The position numbers were made by a program, and so were the translations under genes. The notes under the pieces were generated by a model. It searched no databases. It was not told the DNA's origin and worked only from the letters and a program-made list of their open reading frames with translations. From Kryptolebias marmoratus (lineage: Eukaryota > Chordata > Actinopteri > Cyprinodontiformes > Rivulidae): a stretch of 64,000 nucleotides of DNA. Within the stretch, counting starts at the first letter, position 1, and the number at the start of each line of letters is the position of its first letter. Below, one piece after another: positions 28,444 to 40,300 of this stretch. The stretch covers positions 10,831,048-10,895,047 of the forward strand of contig NC_051438.1 of the NCBI RefSeq assembly GCF_001649575.2, in the 5' to 3' direction.

Positions 28444-30114
28444 CAGTGGGTTGCAAAAGCATTACTAACAGTATTTGTAACAATGCTAATATTAGAGTTA
28501 AATGGGAAAATTAAAAATTGTTTCAAATAATTCTCAAAAAAGAATCTGTGTGCAAATGTATTCACCCCCCTTTGCTTTAAAACTCCAACTACTGCCTTCA
28601 GAAGCCAAATAACTCATCAAATAACATCCACCTGCCGGCAGTCTAAATGTCAAATGATCTCACTATGGACACCTGTTTTTTAACACCCAGACAAAAAGTC
28701 TAAGTTCTCCAACAAGCCAGAGAGGATAAAGACCACATGTCAGAGTCAAGGGTTTTTTAAAAATCTTCTAAACGGTAAACATCCCACAGAGCATCATTAA
28801 ATCCATTATTAGATGAAAAGATTTTGCTACCACAACAAACCTGCCGAGAAACGTTGTACACCAAAAGTAACGGATTAAACAAGGAAGACATTAATCAGAG
28901 AAACATCCAAGAGGGCAAAGATAACCCTAATGGGGCTGGGCAGCTCCTTTGCATAGATCTGTTCATAGAACCATTACAAGCTGGGCTTCAAAGCTGTTCT
29001 TTAAAGAAAAAATTAAGGCCAACATTTGAAAATTCTACCCCGACACATAGAAGAAGGTGTTGTGGTCACATGAGACTAAATTAAAACTTTACAAACAGTA
29101 AAGCATGGTGGTGGCAGAATTGTGCTACGGGTGTCAGAAGGCGGGGAGATGGCGGCGAACCCAGAACGCAGACTCATTACTTAAAAGAACGAAAATTACT
29201 TTATTAACTAAAATAACAAATAGAAAGGCTGGCGTGGCAGCAAGACAAACACTAACAAAATCCAAAAAGCAAGGAGCGAAGGCATAACCAGAAGGAACAA
29301 GAACGAACAGGCAAAGCGGAATGATCCAGTGAGGGGTGAAGGAGAATGACCGGTTCTTAAAGACAGAGGATAATGAGGAAAATGGACACAGATGAGTGAG
29401 AATAATTACAAGCAGGTGGAGATGGGTGTCGCAGACATAATAGGAAAAGTACTGGGGAGGTGGAGAGTGACAGGGCATGAACACAGAAGCTAACAGAAAA
29501 CCAGAAACAAAACAAAAGTTTACACAAACACCAAAAACCATGACAACGGGGATGTTTTTCAATAAGCAGAGACCTGGAAACTGGTGAGATTCTTTAGGGA
29601 AATCTATTTTAGGCTTCCAAACATTTGAGACTGGGATGGAGATTCACCTTCCGGCGAGACGGTGACCCTAAACATACTGATAAAGCAACACTCAAATGGT
29701 TTAAGGAGAAACATCTGGTTTTGGAATGACTCAGTCAAAGCCCAGACCTCAATCCAACTGAGAATTTCTAGTATGAGGTAATGATTACCGAACACAAGCA
29801 GCACCTATCTGACTTGAAGGAGCTGGAGCCATATTGTCATGAAGAATGGGAAACAACTCTATCAGCTAGATGTGCCAAGCTTGTAGAGATGTAACCGAAG
29901 AGCTGCAAAAGGTGGCTCTAAAAAGTATTGACTTTTAAGGGTGGTGGTAAGGGGAGGGGGGTGAATACATATGCAGACACAGCTTCATATGCAGTATTTT
30001 TTGTAGAATTATTGATTATACTCAAATTAATAATCCAATTAAGGCAACAGAATTGAAAGATGATTTGGGTGGGGCAAGTGCAGGTGGAGGGGTGAATACT
30101 CCTGAAACCCACTG
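28444..30114 (+). mobile_element. Decayed Tc1/mariner (Tc1-like) transposon with nested LTR
   Basis: The ends are inverted repeats: CAGTGGGTTGCAAAAG at the left and, read on the opposite strand, CAGTGGGTTTCAGGAG at the right, each flanked by the TA dinucleotide that Tc1/mariner elements duplicate. The interior, sense on plus, matches the common fish Tc1 family. At about 29100-29125 is the stretch for AWWWQxxCA, interrupted by the solo LTR and resuming at about 29551 with GATGTTTTTCAA. Later come the F..ARRxxDPKHT-like segment (about 29650-29690, TTCACCTTCCGGCGAGACG), SQSPDLNP-like (about 29733-29760) and EEWEKL-like (about 29840-29860). Stops, shifts and a deletion upstream of the insertion show it is dead. 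Without the nested LTR it is about 1.25 kb. Confidence 0.88.
29132..29545 (-). mobile_element. Solo LTR (Gypsy-type), nested in the Tc1 relic
   Basis: A 414-bp unit starting TGTCA and ending TGACA, flanked by a perfect 5-bp duplication ACGGG (29127-29131 and 29546-29550). Removing it restores the continuous Tc1 sequence, so the boundaries are secure. TG..CA ends, a 5-bp target duplication and no internal domain indicate a solo LTR left by LTR-LTR recombination. On the minus strand it has a TTTAA-type TATA-like word (rc of about 29354-29360) and an AATAAA polyadenylation signal (TTTATT at 29200-29205 on plus), fitting transcription from the minus strand. A second copy lies at 58223-58685. The 142-codon minus-strand open frame inside it is probably incidental. 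Confidence 0.85.
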
Positions 30115-30116
30115 TA

Positions 30117-33100
30117 AGTAAATGGAGATTAGCTTGCAGCAGGACACAAGGTTGATTCAATGGATGTAACCCCCACCTTAATAAAGCAGAATCACCACTT
30201 TGCTTCTCTTGTTCCCCCTCTTTGTATGTCTGTTCCTTTTTCTTTCTTAGCAGAAAGTGCTGCGGCTGTCAAAGTCTGAGTGATGTAAGTGTGAACTTGC
30301 ACTGACCTCTTTCCTCTGGTAATAAGGATGGAGTGACGGAGCCTTCACCACAACACAAGCCAACGCTGAGGTAAAGGGAGATGGATTTTTTTTGTATGTG
30401 CGTGAATGAGTGTGCTCAGGATCCCTGGAAAAAAAAGTGGCAGCGGTTGTCTCTACATTATAGTTTCTGAAGGTTAAGCAAAAATGTCTCTAAATTTCAT
30501 CATTCTTAGCAAACGAAGGGGGGGCTTCAGAGGTATACACACAAGTACATAAAACACAGAACATTCTTAGTAATTATTGGTGAGCACAGTTGTAGTGGTG
30601 AAGTCCATCAACTTAATTTGTCCTTGCAGCAGTGTGCATATGTTTGAGGGGCCCCCATTTGAAGAAAAGTGTCTTAACAATAAACAAAGAGCCCTAAAGT
30701 GGCCAGTCTGTTTTTCTCTTAGGTTTGACAAAGAGGCATCAAGGCGTTTGTTGAAGTGCACAGGACTAATTTATCATGTATATACCTGCAGGCAGGGGCA
30801 CTAAACATGGGGTCATTTTGGGCTTACAATGGAGACATTTTTGGGTATTTGTACATCCCCTCTAAAGTACTTTGACAGCTACCTTTTAGAGAAAAGTGAG
30901 TGAACAGATAAAGCAAGAACAGTTTCTAACAAATGCCATCCTTAAAATTCAATATGGACATGAAAATAGGGATGTCTCAAGTCAATCGCAAGTATCAAAT
31001 TGGGATCCGACTCAAAGCGTTTTTCATTTAACAGTATCGAAGAAGCTGGCCGTAGTCTGCTCCTGATCTGTGCTGCTGACCTAACGTCCATAGCTTTAGC
31101 TTCAGTAAAACGATGTAATGTACTGTTCCAACATGTCTGCAGTATGGTTGTAGTTTAAAATACAAAAGAAGAGAGTGTGAATATTGTTCTCCTCCGGCTG
31201 TTGAATGTATCAGTCCGCTGGGACTTGAGTAACATTTGAACTGACGATACATGCCATTCAGGCGGACAGATACATCCAGCAGCTTTGTTATATCGACATT
31301 CGTCAAGTAAAACGGACACTGTTTGGTTGAGAAAACAGCAACAAATCACACAAATGGTGTCATGAAAAAGTGCAGACGTTTAATATTAGCAAATGTAGTG
31401 CTCTTTCACACCTGTATGACACTTTTGGAAGAAAAAAAATGCTTTATAAGCTTAAAAAATTGTAAATGAGCCCTAGTAGCTTGGAGGAAGGCCTCTGCCC
31501 TTTTTCTCCATACTCCTTGCTCTGCTCTGTGACTGATGTCACGCCTCATAGGTGCTAACGATTTGGCAGAACATCACTTAAAAAAAATCACCAGACTATC
31601 CCTTTAACAAGAAGTTTGTTTGTTTTCTTTTTCTTTTGTCTTTTTGCCATGTTTTCCTAAAAGTGCAGAAGTCCATTAGCCGTATCTTGAGTTTAATCAG
31701 GAACATGTGCGGGAGTGAATTCTTCCATCAACTAAAGGTCACTTCATGTTTGCACATTTGTGTGTGTTCGTGCAGCACTAGATTTTAGTGAAGCCAACGG
31801 TTGTGTTTCAGTGTGCCTGCGGCGACCGGCGGCTTACTGAGTGAGAGGACGAGAAATTCTGCTGATGCGAGAGTCAAAGTGTAAAAACGCAGCAGTTAAA
31901 TCTGCCATGGTTAACTGACGTGAGTGAGCTGAAAATAATTGTTTGTCTCACGAAAATATGAGCCACTGCAATAGGAAATCTTTTTTTTTCTCTTATTCTG
32001 TTTTCAGAACAACTTTAAATCGCAAAACCAAAAGATTAAAAAAAAAAAAAGTAAACACGTCCTATTAACAGCACAGTGATTCTTAAACTGGATTCACTGT
32101 TTACCCTTTGGAAATGATAACACTAGTAATAAGTGCATTTAAAAGTGAAAAGTCATCTACTAGAAAGAGAAATCATTTTTATTATTTTTTTTTTTTTCGG
32201 AAAAATATCCGAAACTGAAAATGCATCTGATGTTATGAGGGCAAACTTATGTTGCACCTCAAAAGGGAAAATTAGGTTTTTATCTATTTGGTAGAGACTG
32301 ACAGAAAAGGTTTCCAGCCAGTGTATCTGGTGGAGATGGCTCATATGACTTTTGCCACGATGTTACAAGGTTTCTTCTGCCAGCAAAAGTTGGCAAAACA
32401 TCCTAAAAAGAGAGCACAGCTTCTAAACTATCATTTATTCTGTAAAATTGGAGCTGCACAGTAGAATGTTTATATATTTAATAACCCACAGAGTGATGGG
32501 GTGAAGGTCGGTTTGAAAACCACAGCAGAATACTGTAAGCACTGCTATAAGACTGCTGACCAACAGATGTTTCTTGTTTTTTTACTACAATTACTTCTGC
32601 TGAAGGTTGCAAGGCAAAATGATTAATTACGGCATAAAAAGGATTAGCCAACATTTCCAGCTGTTTTACACATTTTCTTTAACGCTGCCTCTAGTGGCAA
32701 CAAACTTCTTAAACTTTTAATCATGTAGAAGTAAAGCTCTGTTTAGCCACAGCCCCTAACAATGAAGGGTTCTTTGTTGTTTGCAACATGTAAAAGCTTT
32801 TTCTAGTTTGAGTAGTGCTTTCAAAGCAAGAACTTGACAAATTCTGTTGTTTTCTCTTTTTTATACTTTAGAATTATGAAATGGTTCATTGTTTTTGCTG
32901 AAGGGTGTGCTTTCGAACTGCTCTTCTAGTTATTAAAACATGTTATTTTATTTTGTATGGGAAAAAACAATAGAGGATCAGAAATGTAAAATGGTGACTG
33001 TGCTTTATACTGAAAGTATCTGGTTCCAGATCCAGCCTAAGTTTTCTTGGCTGTAATTTTAAGTCACTTAATAGGCTGTCTGAAAGAAAAGGCACATCTT

Positions 33101-33850
33101 CCAAAGTTTTCAGTGATCCCTGAAAGACTGAATGAAAGTAAAGGCCAAGGCTACAGCTAATAAATGGTGCTATTAGTTAGGAGTATTGATTGTTTCTTCA
33201 CCTTAGGCCTGACCAGTCCATGTCCCAACTCTTGTTCTGGTGTAAGAACTCTAAAAGCCACAATGTGTACAAACTGTCATGACCATAAATACATCCATAT
33301 TTCCCTCTGCAGAGTGGGACGTCCTGAAAGCTTTTATTGCACACTTAACGACAGGTCAGCAGTAAAAAGACCAAAAGAGTAAGGGGGGGTTACCCTTTGA
33401 GACCAAATAAATACCTGAGGTTTGCCTATTCACATGCTCATGTCCTTATCTGTGAGTGCAGCCTGGAAATTACAGAGAGGGAGAGAGGACAGGGTTTTCA
33501 CCAGGGGTGCAGCTATCAGCACCAATATACATCAAACCTAAAGCAGCCAGGTCCTGATGGCATGGATGACCTTTGGAAGATCAGACCTGCCACTTTGGCT
33601 ACAGATCATTCCGGGAAAAGGCTCAGATGCACACACTTACAGATACTCTACCTTTTAGCCCTCCACAATACATCCCCACCTGTTTGTGGGGAAGTCTGTT
33701 TCCTTTGAAGCAAAAATATTCCTAATAACTTCACTAAGGCTCACTTTCCAGGAGGCTGGAAAAGTTCATTTTTCAATGCATTTTTTTTTTCAACCGCCAC
33801 TCACAGGTGAAAGACAGACAATAGTGTTTTTACCTGTGTTTCTGTGTGTG
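30117..33850. other. Unannotated stretch with possible hAT-like fragment
   Basis: No gene seen. Sequence at about 30965-31100 (GGGATGTC near 30969 followed by TATCAAATTGGGATCCGAC) is vaguely like the terminus of degenerate fish hAT elements, but I cannot support this firmly. An imperfect inverted repeat lies at 31197-31218 and 31262-31283. The rest is ordinary AT-rich sequence with A and T runs (about 31980, 32039, 32190). Confidence 0.25.
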
Positions 33851-33854
33851 ACTG

Positions 33855-34230
33855 TGTATGTTTGTCTGTCGTGTTAGCAAAATATCTCATTGGCTACTGG
33901 ACAGATTTTAATGAAACTCTCAGAAATCAGTTACTGGGTATACATCTGTAACTGATTAGGTATTGGAGTAAAATTTATTCAAGCTAACTGCCAGAGCTAA
34001 ATTGACCTTAGAAAACACAAAATGGCTTTTAGTCAAATTTATCAATATTGAGCTTAAGTTGTGGTAATAGCTGAAAGTCATCTTGAATACATATTTTGAT
34101 AGTTTACAAACCTCACATTATACGAATGAGATCATGCATATTGTCATTTACAAGGTTTGACAAAGCAGCTAGATCTCAATACCTTTTCATTTTAAAATGA
34201 TCTTGGTTTAACACTCCAACATAAAAGCAA
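33855..34230 (+). repeat. Dispersed teleost repeat, copy 1
   Basis: Begins around TGTCTGTCGTGTTAGCAAAAT and contains GGACAGATTTTAATGAAAC and CTCTCAGAAAT. The same sequence occurs in reverse complement at 46660-46883, with the following 150 bases also alignable with gaps (AACTGATTA, then CAAAATGGCT). I recall this as an abundant interspersed repeat in teleost genomes but not its formal class. No coding domain or terminal structure is visible. Confidence 0.65.
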
Positions 34231-37200
34231 AAATATGTGACAGAACCTTGATCTCATTTTATTTATTTATTTTTGTATTTTCCGTTGAACGTTTCAGTTG
34301 TTCACATATGGGGAAAAACACAACCAAATATTTTTAAAAAGACACTATCCTACTTTAGCTTTATGCCTTTTTGGGCATTAGTTTATGATGACCCATTGAA
34401 CTTTTCACCAGTGTAAACATTTGCATGGTTCTGGAAGATTTTGAAGCCCTAATATGAACTCTGAGCACTCTGAAAATCTTTTCTTTACACCTATTGCAAC
34501 TGATTGAACCCGCTGATTGTTAATACAAAAAATAGATTCAAGGACTTGCAGTGTGAAACAGATGCATTTTTGGCTGACGCTATGTTAGCTTTTAACACAG
34601 GTCGTCCACTCATCTCTAACCAGCAGAGCACTTTGCTCAAGCAGCCCAGAAGCTACAGAAACAGCTTGCTTCAAACATCTTCTGGTGGAGCTTTCTGCAG
34701 CGCCGCTCGTAGATATGAGCTGGGTCTGTCGTGTTGATGAGAGTCTATGGTATATCTACAACAAGTCTCCCAACACCCCATACCCTACGAGAGATGAGGG
34801 AGTCAAGTTGAAAAGAGGTGGAAATCAAAAGGAGGAACAAGTTTGCAACTCAGCTTCCATCTGAAAATAGCTCAGGTTGCGTGAGTGACACGGTGGCCTT
34901 TGAGATGGGGAAACATCCCTCCAGAGAGTGAGAAGAGACAGGGATGGTGTGTGTGTGTGTGTGTTTGTGTGTGTGGGTGTGGTGGGGAATTAGAGGAAAA
35001 TATACTGTAGCTTTTTTCTGCAGCTCAGCTTGTTGACAGGTCATTGCCTTGGCAGACTCTGAGTTGCACATTCTTTCATTCATAGTTAAGCCTAACAATG
35101 ATGAGGAGAGGCCTTTACCATCGCTGTAATGTACTTACAGTACATAACTTATTTAATATTTGAAATTCTGTAAGGGTTGACAGAAATAGCATGAATTTAC
35201 TCATTTTGCACAATTTCCTTGATCCTGAGAGACCGCTCCAAAATAATTTGACAACAAGAAAAGCTTGAGTTTTATGTCCCTCCTCCGTTTTATCTGTGCA
35301 ATGACTAAAAATCTAATTGTAATCTCTACACCAAACAAACTTGTACTGATGTAGCCCTGCACATCTATTTAATCATGAGTGCTATTGCACTGAGATGCAA
35401 GTAGAACGTGAAGGCAATTACAGCGGGAAATACATGGAGGCAAAGTAAACTGTTTACATGATCCTGTCTATTTGTTTTACTTTCTCCTTTTCTATTCAAA
35501 TTTACTTTTCATCTTCCATTAGTAACTTGCCACTTTCACCAACTGGTATAAAGAATAATAACAACTACGGCCCATCTTTCCCACTCCTCACTCTCAGTCT
35601 TTAGCATAAACTATGCAAGGCAGCATGTCCTACATATGACATTCTCTGAGTTAGACGTGTAACTGATTGTCATTACAGGTAGATTCCTGTGTGTAAATTT
35701 ATGACTTTCCTGCAGCTGATTTTGATGAAGTGGAAACTGTCTGGACAGAATGTAGAATGACAAAGTGTTGACCTGGAAGTGATGATAAGTATCATAGGTC
35801 CACATTGATGGGTTGGGAGTGTAGAAATAGAACTGGGGTTTGAAAGTGCACTTAATGAAATGACAGCATTCTATATTTTCTTGGTTTACCGAAGCCAGAT
35901 GTTTTAGTTGAAGCATTTCATTTAAAATCTGAATTATGATATTTGCTTGTGGATACCAGCAAAGTGTGACTCAACACAGGTGAGCCAGATCTTCAGGACA
36001 AGACTGTGCACCTACACCTGGAGCATAAGGGAAACTCTTTTGAAGACCAAAATGTTCATATTTTGGACAGAGAAGACAGATGGTTTGAGAGGGGGGTGAA
36101 GGAAGTAATTTACATCAGATGAGAGAAATCAGAGGAGGTGGTGTCAGGGGCCGTTTACATAAATCTGTTTTTCAATGAAACTAACTTTTTTGTTGCAGTT
36201 CAGCTGTTCATTTACACAACAGCGATCGGATTCTTTGATACAGAAAATTTTTGAATCTAAGAGTGGAGCTTTTCGGATCCTGCCATTTGCCTTTCAAAGG
36301 AAGCCACAATGTGTGCAATCGCACGTGTGCACCACAGACAACTGCAGTCAGTAGCTGTTCTGCACATGCACAAGTAGATCAACGATAGTAATAATGGCAG
36401 ATAGCAGAGTGCTGTTTATGTTACTCACCCATTTCAACATAGAGCAGCAACCCAACCTTACTGTAAGTCCAAACAAATGTCCATGTAGTCACCATTTTGG
36501 ATGCAATTGTCTACATGATCCCGACTGCATGTGTGTCTAGTTGAAAACCTAGCATCAGTGTTCCTAGATATGCGATAATTACCATTTTTACAAAGTTTTG
36601 GGGTCAAGCCCCCCTTCATTTTCTGTGCACATGATTGCCAGTCGCTAAACACAACTAATCTTACAACTTCACCTCTCCTATAAAATGCACCTCACTCGGC
36701 ACATGTGATAGTTTGAGTCAAAATGCAATAGTTTTAAAGCGGCAGTGGAAACTACAAAAAAAGTTGGCGTGGAAACTACAGCAGATTCAATGAGTACAGC
36801 CGTATCCATGTAAATGCATTTATTTCTTGTTGATTCGCAAGACACATTTTTAATAAAACTTGTTTCAAGTTGACCAACTCTCAAATGAATGGTTTCTTAA
36901 AAGTAAAACAAATTTGTATTTAAAATGTGAATTTAGAAGTTTCACCAAGTTCTTAAGGGCATTTTGCTTTTGTGTTGAATCTTGTGTGCAAATGTCAATC
37001 CTAAAAAAGTGACCTTTGCTAATGTCATTATTAAGAAGTTAAAAATCAACAACAACAACTACAAAAAAAAAAGTCAGTTAATAGGTAAAGTGAGCTTTAA
37101 GAAAGTATATGAAAAAGTAAAACACGTTTTGAATTCTCAAGTTTTTATGAATTCAAAGCAGATTGATTATCATAGTCATGATCGGGTGAAAACAAAACCA

Positions 37201-37800
37201 CACTCACTGAGCTTTTTTTACATCCTAGCCTTTAGGCCTTTTCTGCAGATTGATGAATGGGAGTTGTGTTGTAAATGAAGAATGAAGAATGCTGCATGAC
37301 AGGAAAAATGAAGAAACCTGGCTCTGCTTTCATCATATTGTGACTATTTTCATCAAATTAGCTCTAAATCAATCAAATTGCATGATTATTCATCTCTCCT
37401 TTTTTTCACTTCTATTTGTCCTGTATAATTTTCTATCAGCCTACAACTCCATCAGCCAAGTTTAGATCAGTTCATTGTTGCTACCTTCACTCCTCACATT
37501 TTCAACACTATCAGACTGGCTGAGACAAGCCAGCAGATATACATCTAACATCTCTCTACGTTCTAACCACAATATTTACACGCAAGAAAAACAATGAGAT
37601 CCATACACAAATCACACAGTTAGTTTTGTTTTGTTTTTCATTTTTGTGCCTTACCCACTTTATCGTGTTGTGGTCAATGTGAGGCTGAAGCTCATCACAA
37701 CTGTGAGAGAAAAATGTGAAAGCTGTCATTTATTTCACAGTATATTGGACATTTCCCCACATAATGTGTAGAATAAATATACCATTCTGGGCTATTTATA
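34231..37800. other. Unannotated stretch, possible MITE-like region
   Basis: Contains a GT-rich microsatellite at 34947-34980. The segment about 36150-36835 starts with GGCCGTTTACATAAAT and ends with GCCGTATCCATGTAAAT. Similar phrases occur near the ends of degenerate hAT-type MITEs in fish, but the ends are not clean inverted repeats and no target duplication was found. About 35100-35560 looks non-repetitive. No gene seen. Confidence 0.25.
34947..34980. repeat. Imperfect (GT)n microsatellite
   Basis: Nine GT units, an interruption (TT), then more GT units and GGGTGT. The opposite strand reads as His-Thr repeats in a spurious open frame. Confidence 0.9.
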
Positions 37801-37804
37801 TTCA

Positions 37805-38500
37805 TAACACATCAAGTCAAGTTAAAGCTTATTTATGTAGCACATTTATAAAACATCCTTTGTTGACTACAGTGGTGTACAAAGTGTAAGATATAAACTC
37901 AGTAATTGATACAACACCAATAAATCTGAAATCAAGCACAATAAAATATCACATAAAACAATAGGGGATGTAAAAATAAATAAAGTAAACTTGCACAGTA
38001 AAAGTCAAGATGTCCTGTTCAACTAACACTTAAAGCTGGTGAAAACAGTCAGTGGCTTGAGCAACTTCAATTTTCAAGGTAGGCTATTCCACAGATTGTG
38101 GGACACCACCAAAAAGGCTTTGTCTGCTTTGTTTTTGAGCCTGGATCTGGGACTGTCCACCTGATTTGTGGACCTTGGAGCTCACCGGAGTGCTTGCAGG
38201 TTGGTGGTCTCATATTCCAAAAAAAACAAGCGATAACACTTTAAACCTGATCCTGAAATGGAAAGAAAATCCGTGTAGAAAGGCAAATCTATGAGTGATG
38301 TAGTGAGTGATGTAGTATGACCATGCCATTTTTTCCCTGTAAGATGTAGGCTGTTGCATTTTGAACAGCTTTCAGGTGCATATGTGAATATAGATAAAGA
38401 GCAACATAAAAATAAATTCAATAATCCAAACAAGAAAAGCATGAATATTTAAAGCATGAATTACCATCTCAAACTGATCTAACAGAATATAGGTCCTAAC
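37805..38500 (+). repeat. Decayed abundant teleost interspersed repeat
   Basis: The left part AAAGCTTATTTATGTAGCACATTTATAAAAC..ACAAAGTG (about 37824-37885) and the later segments CTATTCCACAGATTGTGGG (about 38083), GCATTTTGAACAGCTTTCAGG (about 38355) and AATAATCCAAACAAG (about 38417) follow, in order, a very common fish repeat of about 0.7-1 kb. I recall the order but not its class, and it may be related to a LINE in antisense orientation. A 12-bp perfect duplication (GAGTGATGTAGT) is at 38293-38316. Confidence 0.55.
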
Positions 38501-39169
38501 CTTACTAAAGAGTCGTAGTTAGAAAAAGCTTGTCTTGACAACTATCAAATAGTTCTTGTCTTGTCTATCAAATAGAAAGAGTCAAGAATCACAATAACAT
38601 TTCTTGTAAACAATTGTGGACAAATCTCTGATTGGTTTATTTTATTGTACATGACTTGTATGCAAGCTCACGATTCCTATACCAACAACCATAATGCAAT
38701 ATTGTATTGACATTTATTAAACATGACTTTAAGCTCCAAAATTATTTGTATCTGCCTCAGCCAACTAGTAGGAGTCATTGCATTAATAAAGACATGATCC
38801 ATCACTGACTTCCCACCAGCAAACAATGTCAGTTATGGTTTATGGAGGTCCAGGCCCAAGCCCAAAAGTATAATAAGATTTATTAGAACTAGATCTAATC
38901 AAACATTGAAACTGCTTCTGTTCCATTGAAAGTGAATTCCTCTTTTTGGGAACAGAAATTAAATCTGAAAGAACTAGAGACAAATTCATGTCAAGGGGTT
39001 CCGTATGTGTAGCCCATAAGAGAGCAAAGAGTGGGTATTACAATATAAAGTTGGTTTAAGTGTTTCCATTACACATTACATTTCAAGGCAGAAAATTCCA
39101 GATGTTTAAAATAAGTACCCTCAAACTAGTTAAGCACCCATATGGAATGGTGGAAATGCAATGAAACTG
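38501..39169. other. Unannotated stretch
   Basis: Nothing recognised apart from ordinary AT-rich sequence. It may include further decayed parts of the preceding repeat. Confidence 0.4.
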
Positions 39170-40300
39170 TTGAAAGAGCATTTAAGTGTCTCTCAATGAT
39201 TGCAATATCAGATCAAATTAAGAACACAGCTGGCAGTACAGGCACTCTGTTGGTCCCATGTCAGTAGGGTGTGGCACTTTGTCGGGCCTGGAAACAAGCT
39301 GTGGTTCCATGCAAAACAAAGTGATACAGCTGTTGTATCCTCTCCTGTGGCAAGTCGACCCACAGCTTTTGACCCTTTAGATTCCACAGATCAACTCTGG
39401 GTCAGAGTTAATGTTTAAGCAGATTCCACTCATGTTCAACTAGTAAAAAAGTAGAAGACTTGGCTGGCTCCAGGAGGACCTTGACACAATGCAGACACAC
39501 ATATAAACACTTGTAAAACATGTAGATGTGTGTTGTTTTGTTGAAAGACTGTACTGGGGTGCTGTCTCAGCAGGCGTAAGACATGTGGATGCAAGATGTC
39601 ACTAACAGTGCTGAAGTCATACCTATTGCTCTTCACCCCATGATACCAGGACTATCCCCAGTGGATCTCTCTACAACACTGGTAGGACTGGTTCCCTTAC
39701 CTCTGCACCCCCATATGTGCATTCAATCTTCATCTGTAATCATGAAGAATTGAGATTCATTACTGAACATGACACAATGCCACTGTCTGTACATCCAAGT
39801 AATGACACCACTCCTAACACAGCCATCTCTACTTTGATATGAATGGCAGTCTATGAACTTGTAGTCTGGCTGATGGAGACAGGTTGCAGGATGACACAAG
39901 GTGTTGTAAAATCTCCATTACCTATAGCCAGATGCCATGGGGTTGTGTAATGTTTGGCTCACGATACAAAAATCCTGTGGTCTGTCTTCTGTGACCAGAG
40001 TTTTCACTATATGACCTCACATACCCAATGGTTACAACATCATGCTACTGTGTCACACCGTATGCTAGCATTTAGACAATACAACTACCCATCTTCACAT
40101 GAATCTACAATTAGACCGTTATCCAATTCCATCTAGTGCAGGTAATAATGTCTCATGTGTCTACAAGGCATACTCTGTGTCTAGTGACTTTCACTGTTTC
40201 AACTGAATGTTAGATGCACCAGCAACTGCCTGATAACACTCTTTTTCTTCACTGGTGATTCTAGCTTCTTGAATAACACTTTATTTACATGCCTATCACT
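39170..40300 (-). mobile_element. Tc1/IS630-type transposon relic with transposase remains
   Basis: Minus-strand translation gives pieces of an IS630/Tc1-superfamily transposase in order: LPFISK/EWCHY-like (about 39800-39850), WMYRQWHCVMFSNESQFF (39740-39800), HIWGCRGKG and VVERSTGDSPGIMG (39640-39720), DILHPHVLRLLRQHP then VFQQNNTHLH (39530-39610), and LPQERIQQLYHF followed by QARQSATPY (39270-39350). The family shows FSDESRF and FQQDNARPH with catalytic aspartates. Here both read Asn, and stops and frameshifts break the frame, so the element is inactive. Neither end could be fixed because no clear terminal inverted repeats or TA duplication were found. It is a different lineage from the Tc1-like element at 28.4 kb. 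Confidence 0.82.

Noticed and set aside
29134..29562. 142-codon minus-strand frame in the solo LTR (and its counterpart at 58277-58666)
   Set aside because: Hydrophobic, low-complexity translation of LTR sequence. The frame is not clearly conserved between the two copies beyond a short segment.
33397..33708. GPDG motif in a 103-codon frame, suggestive of a reverse transcriptase
   Set aside because: Only the four-residue motif matches; the flanking residues do not fit any LINE reverse transcriptase block.
36150..36835. hAT-type MITE
   Set aside because: The ends only loosely resemble each other and no 8-bp target duplication was found, so it is mentioned only as a possibility.
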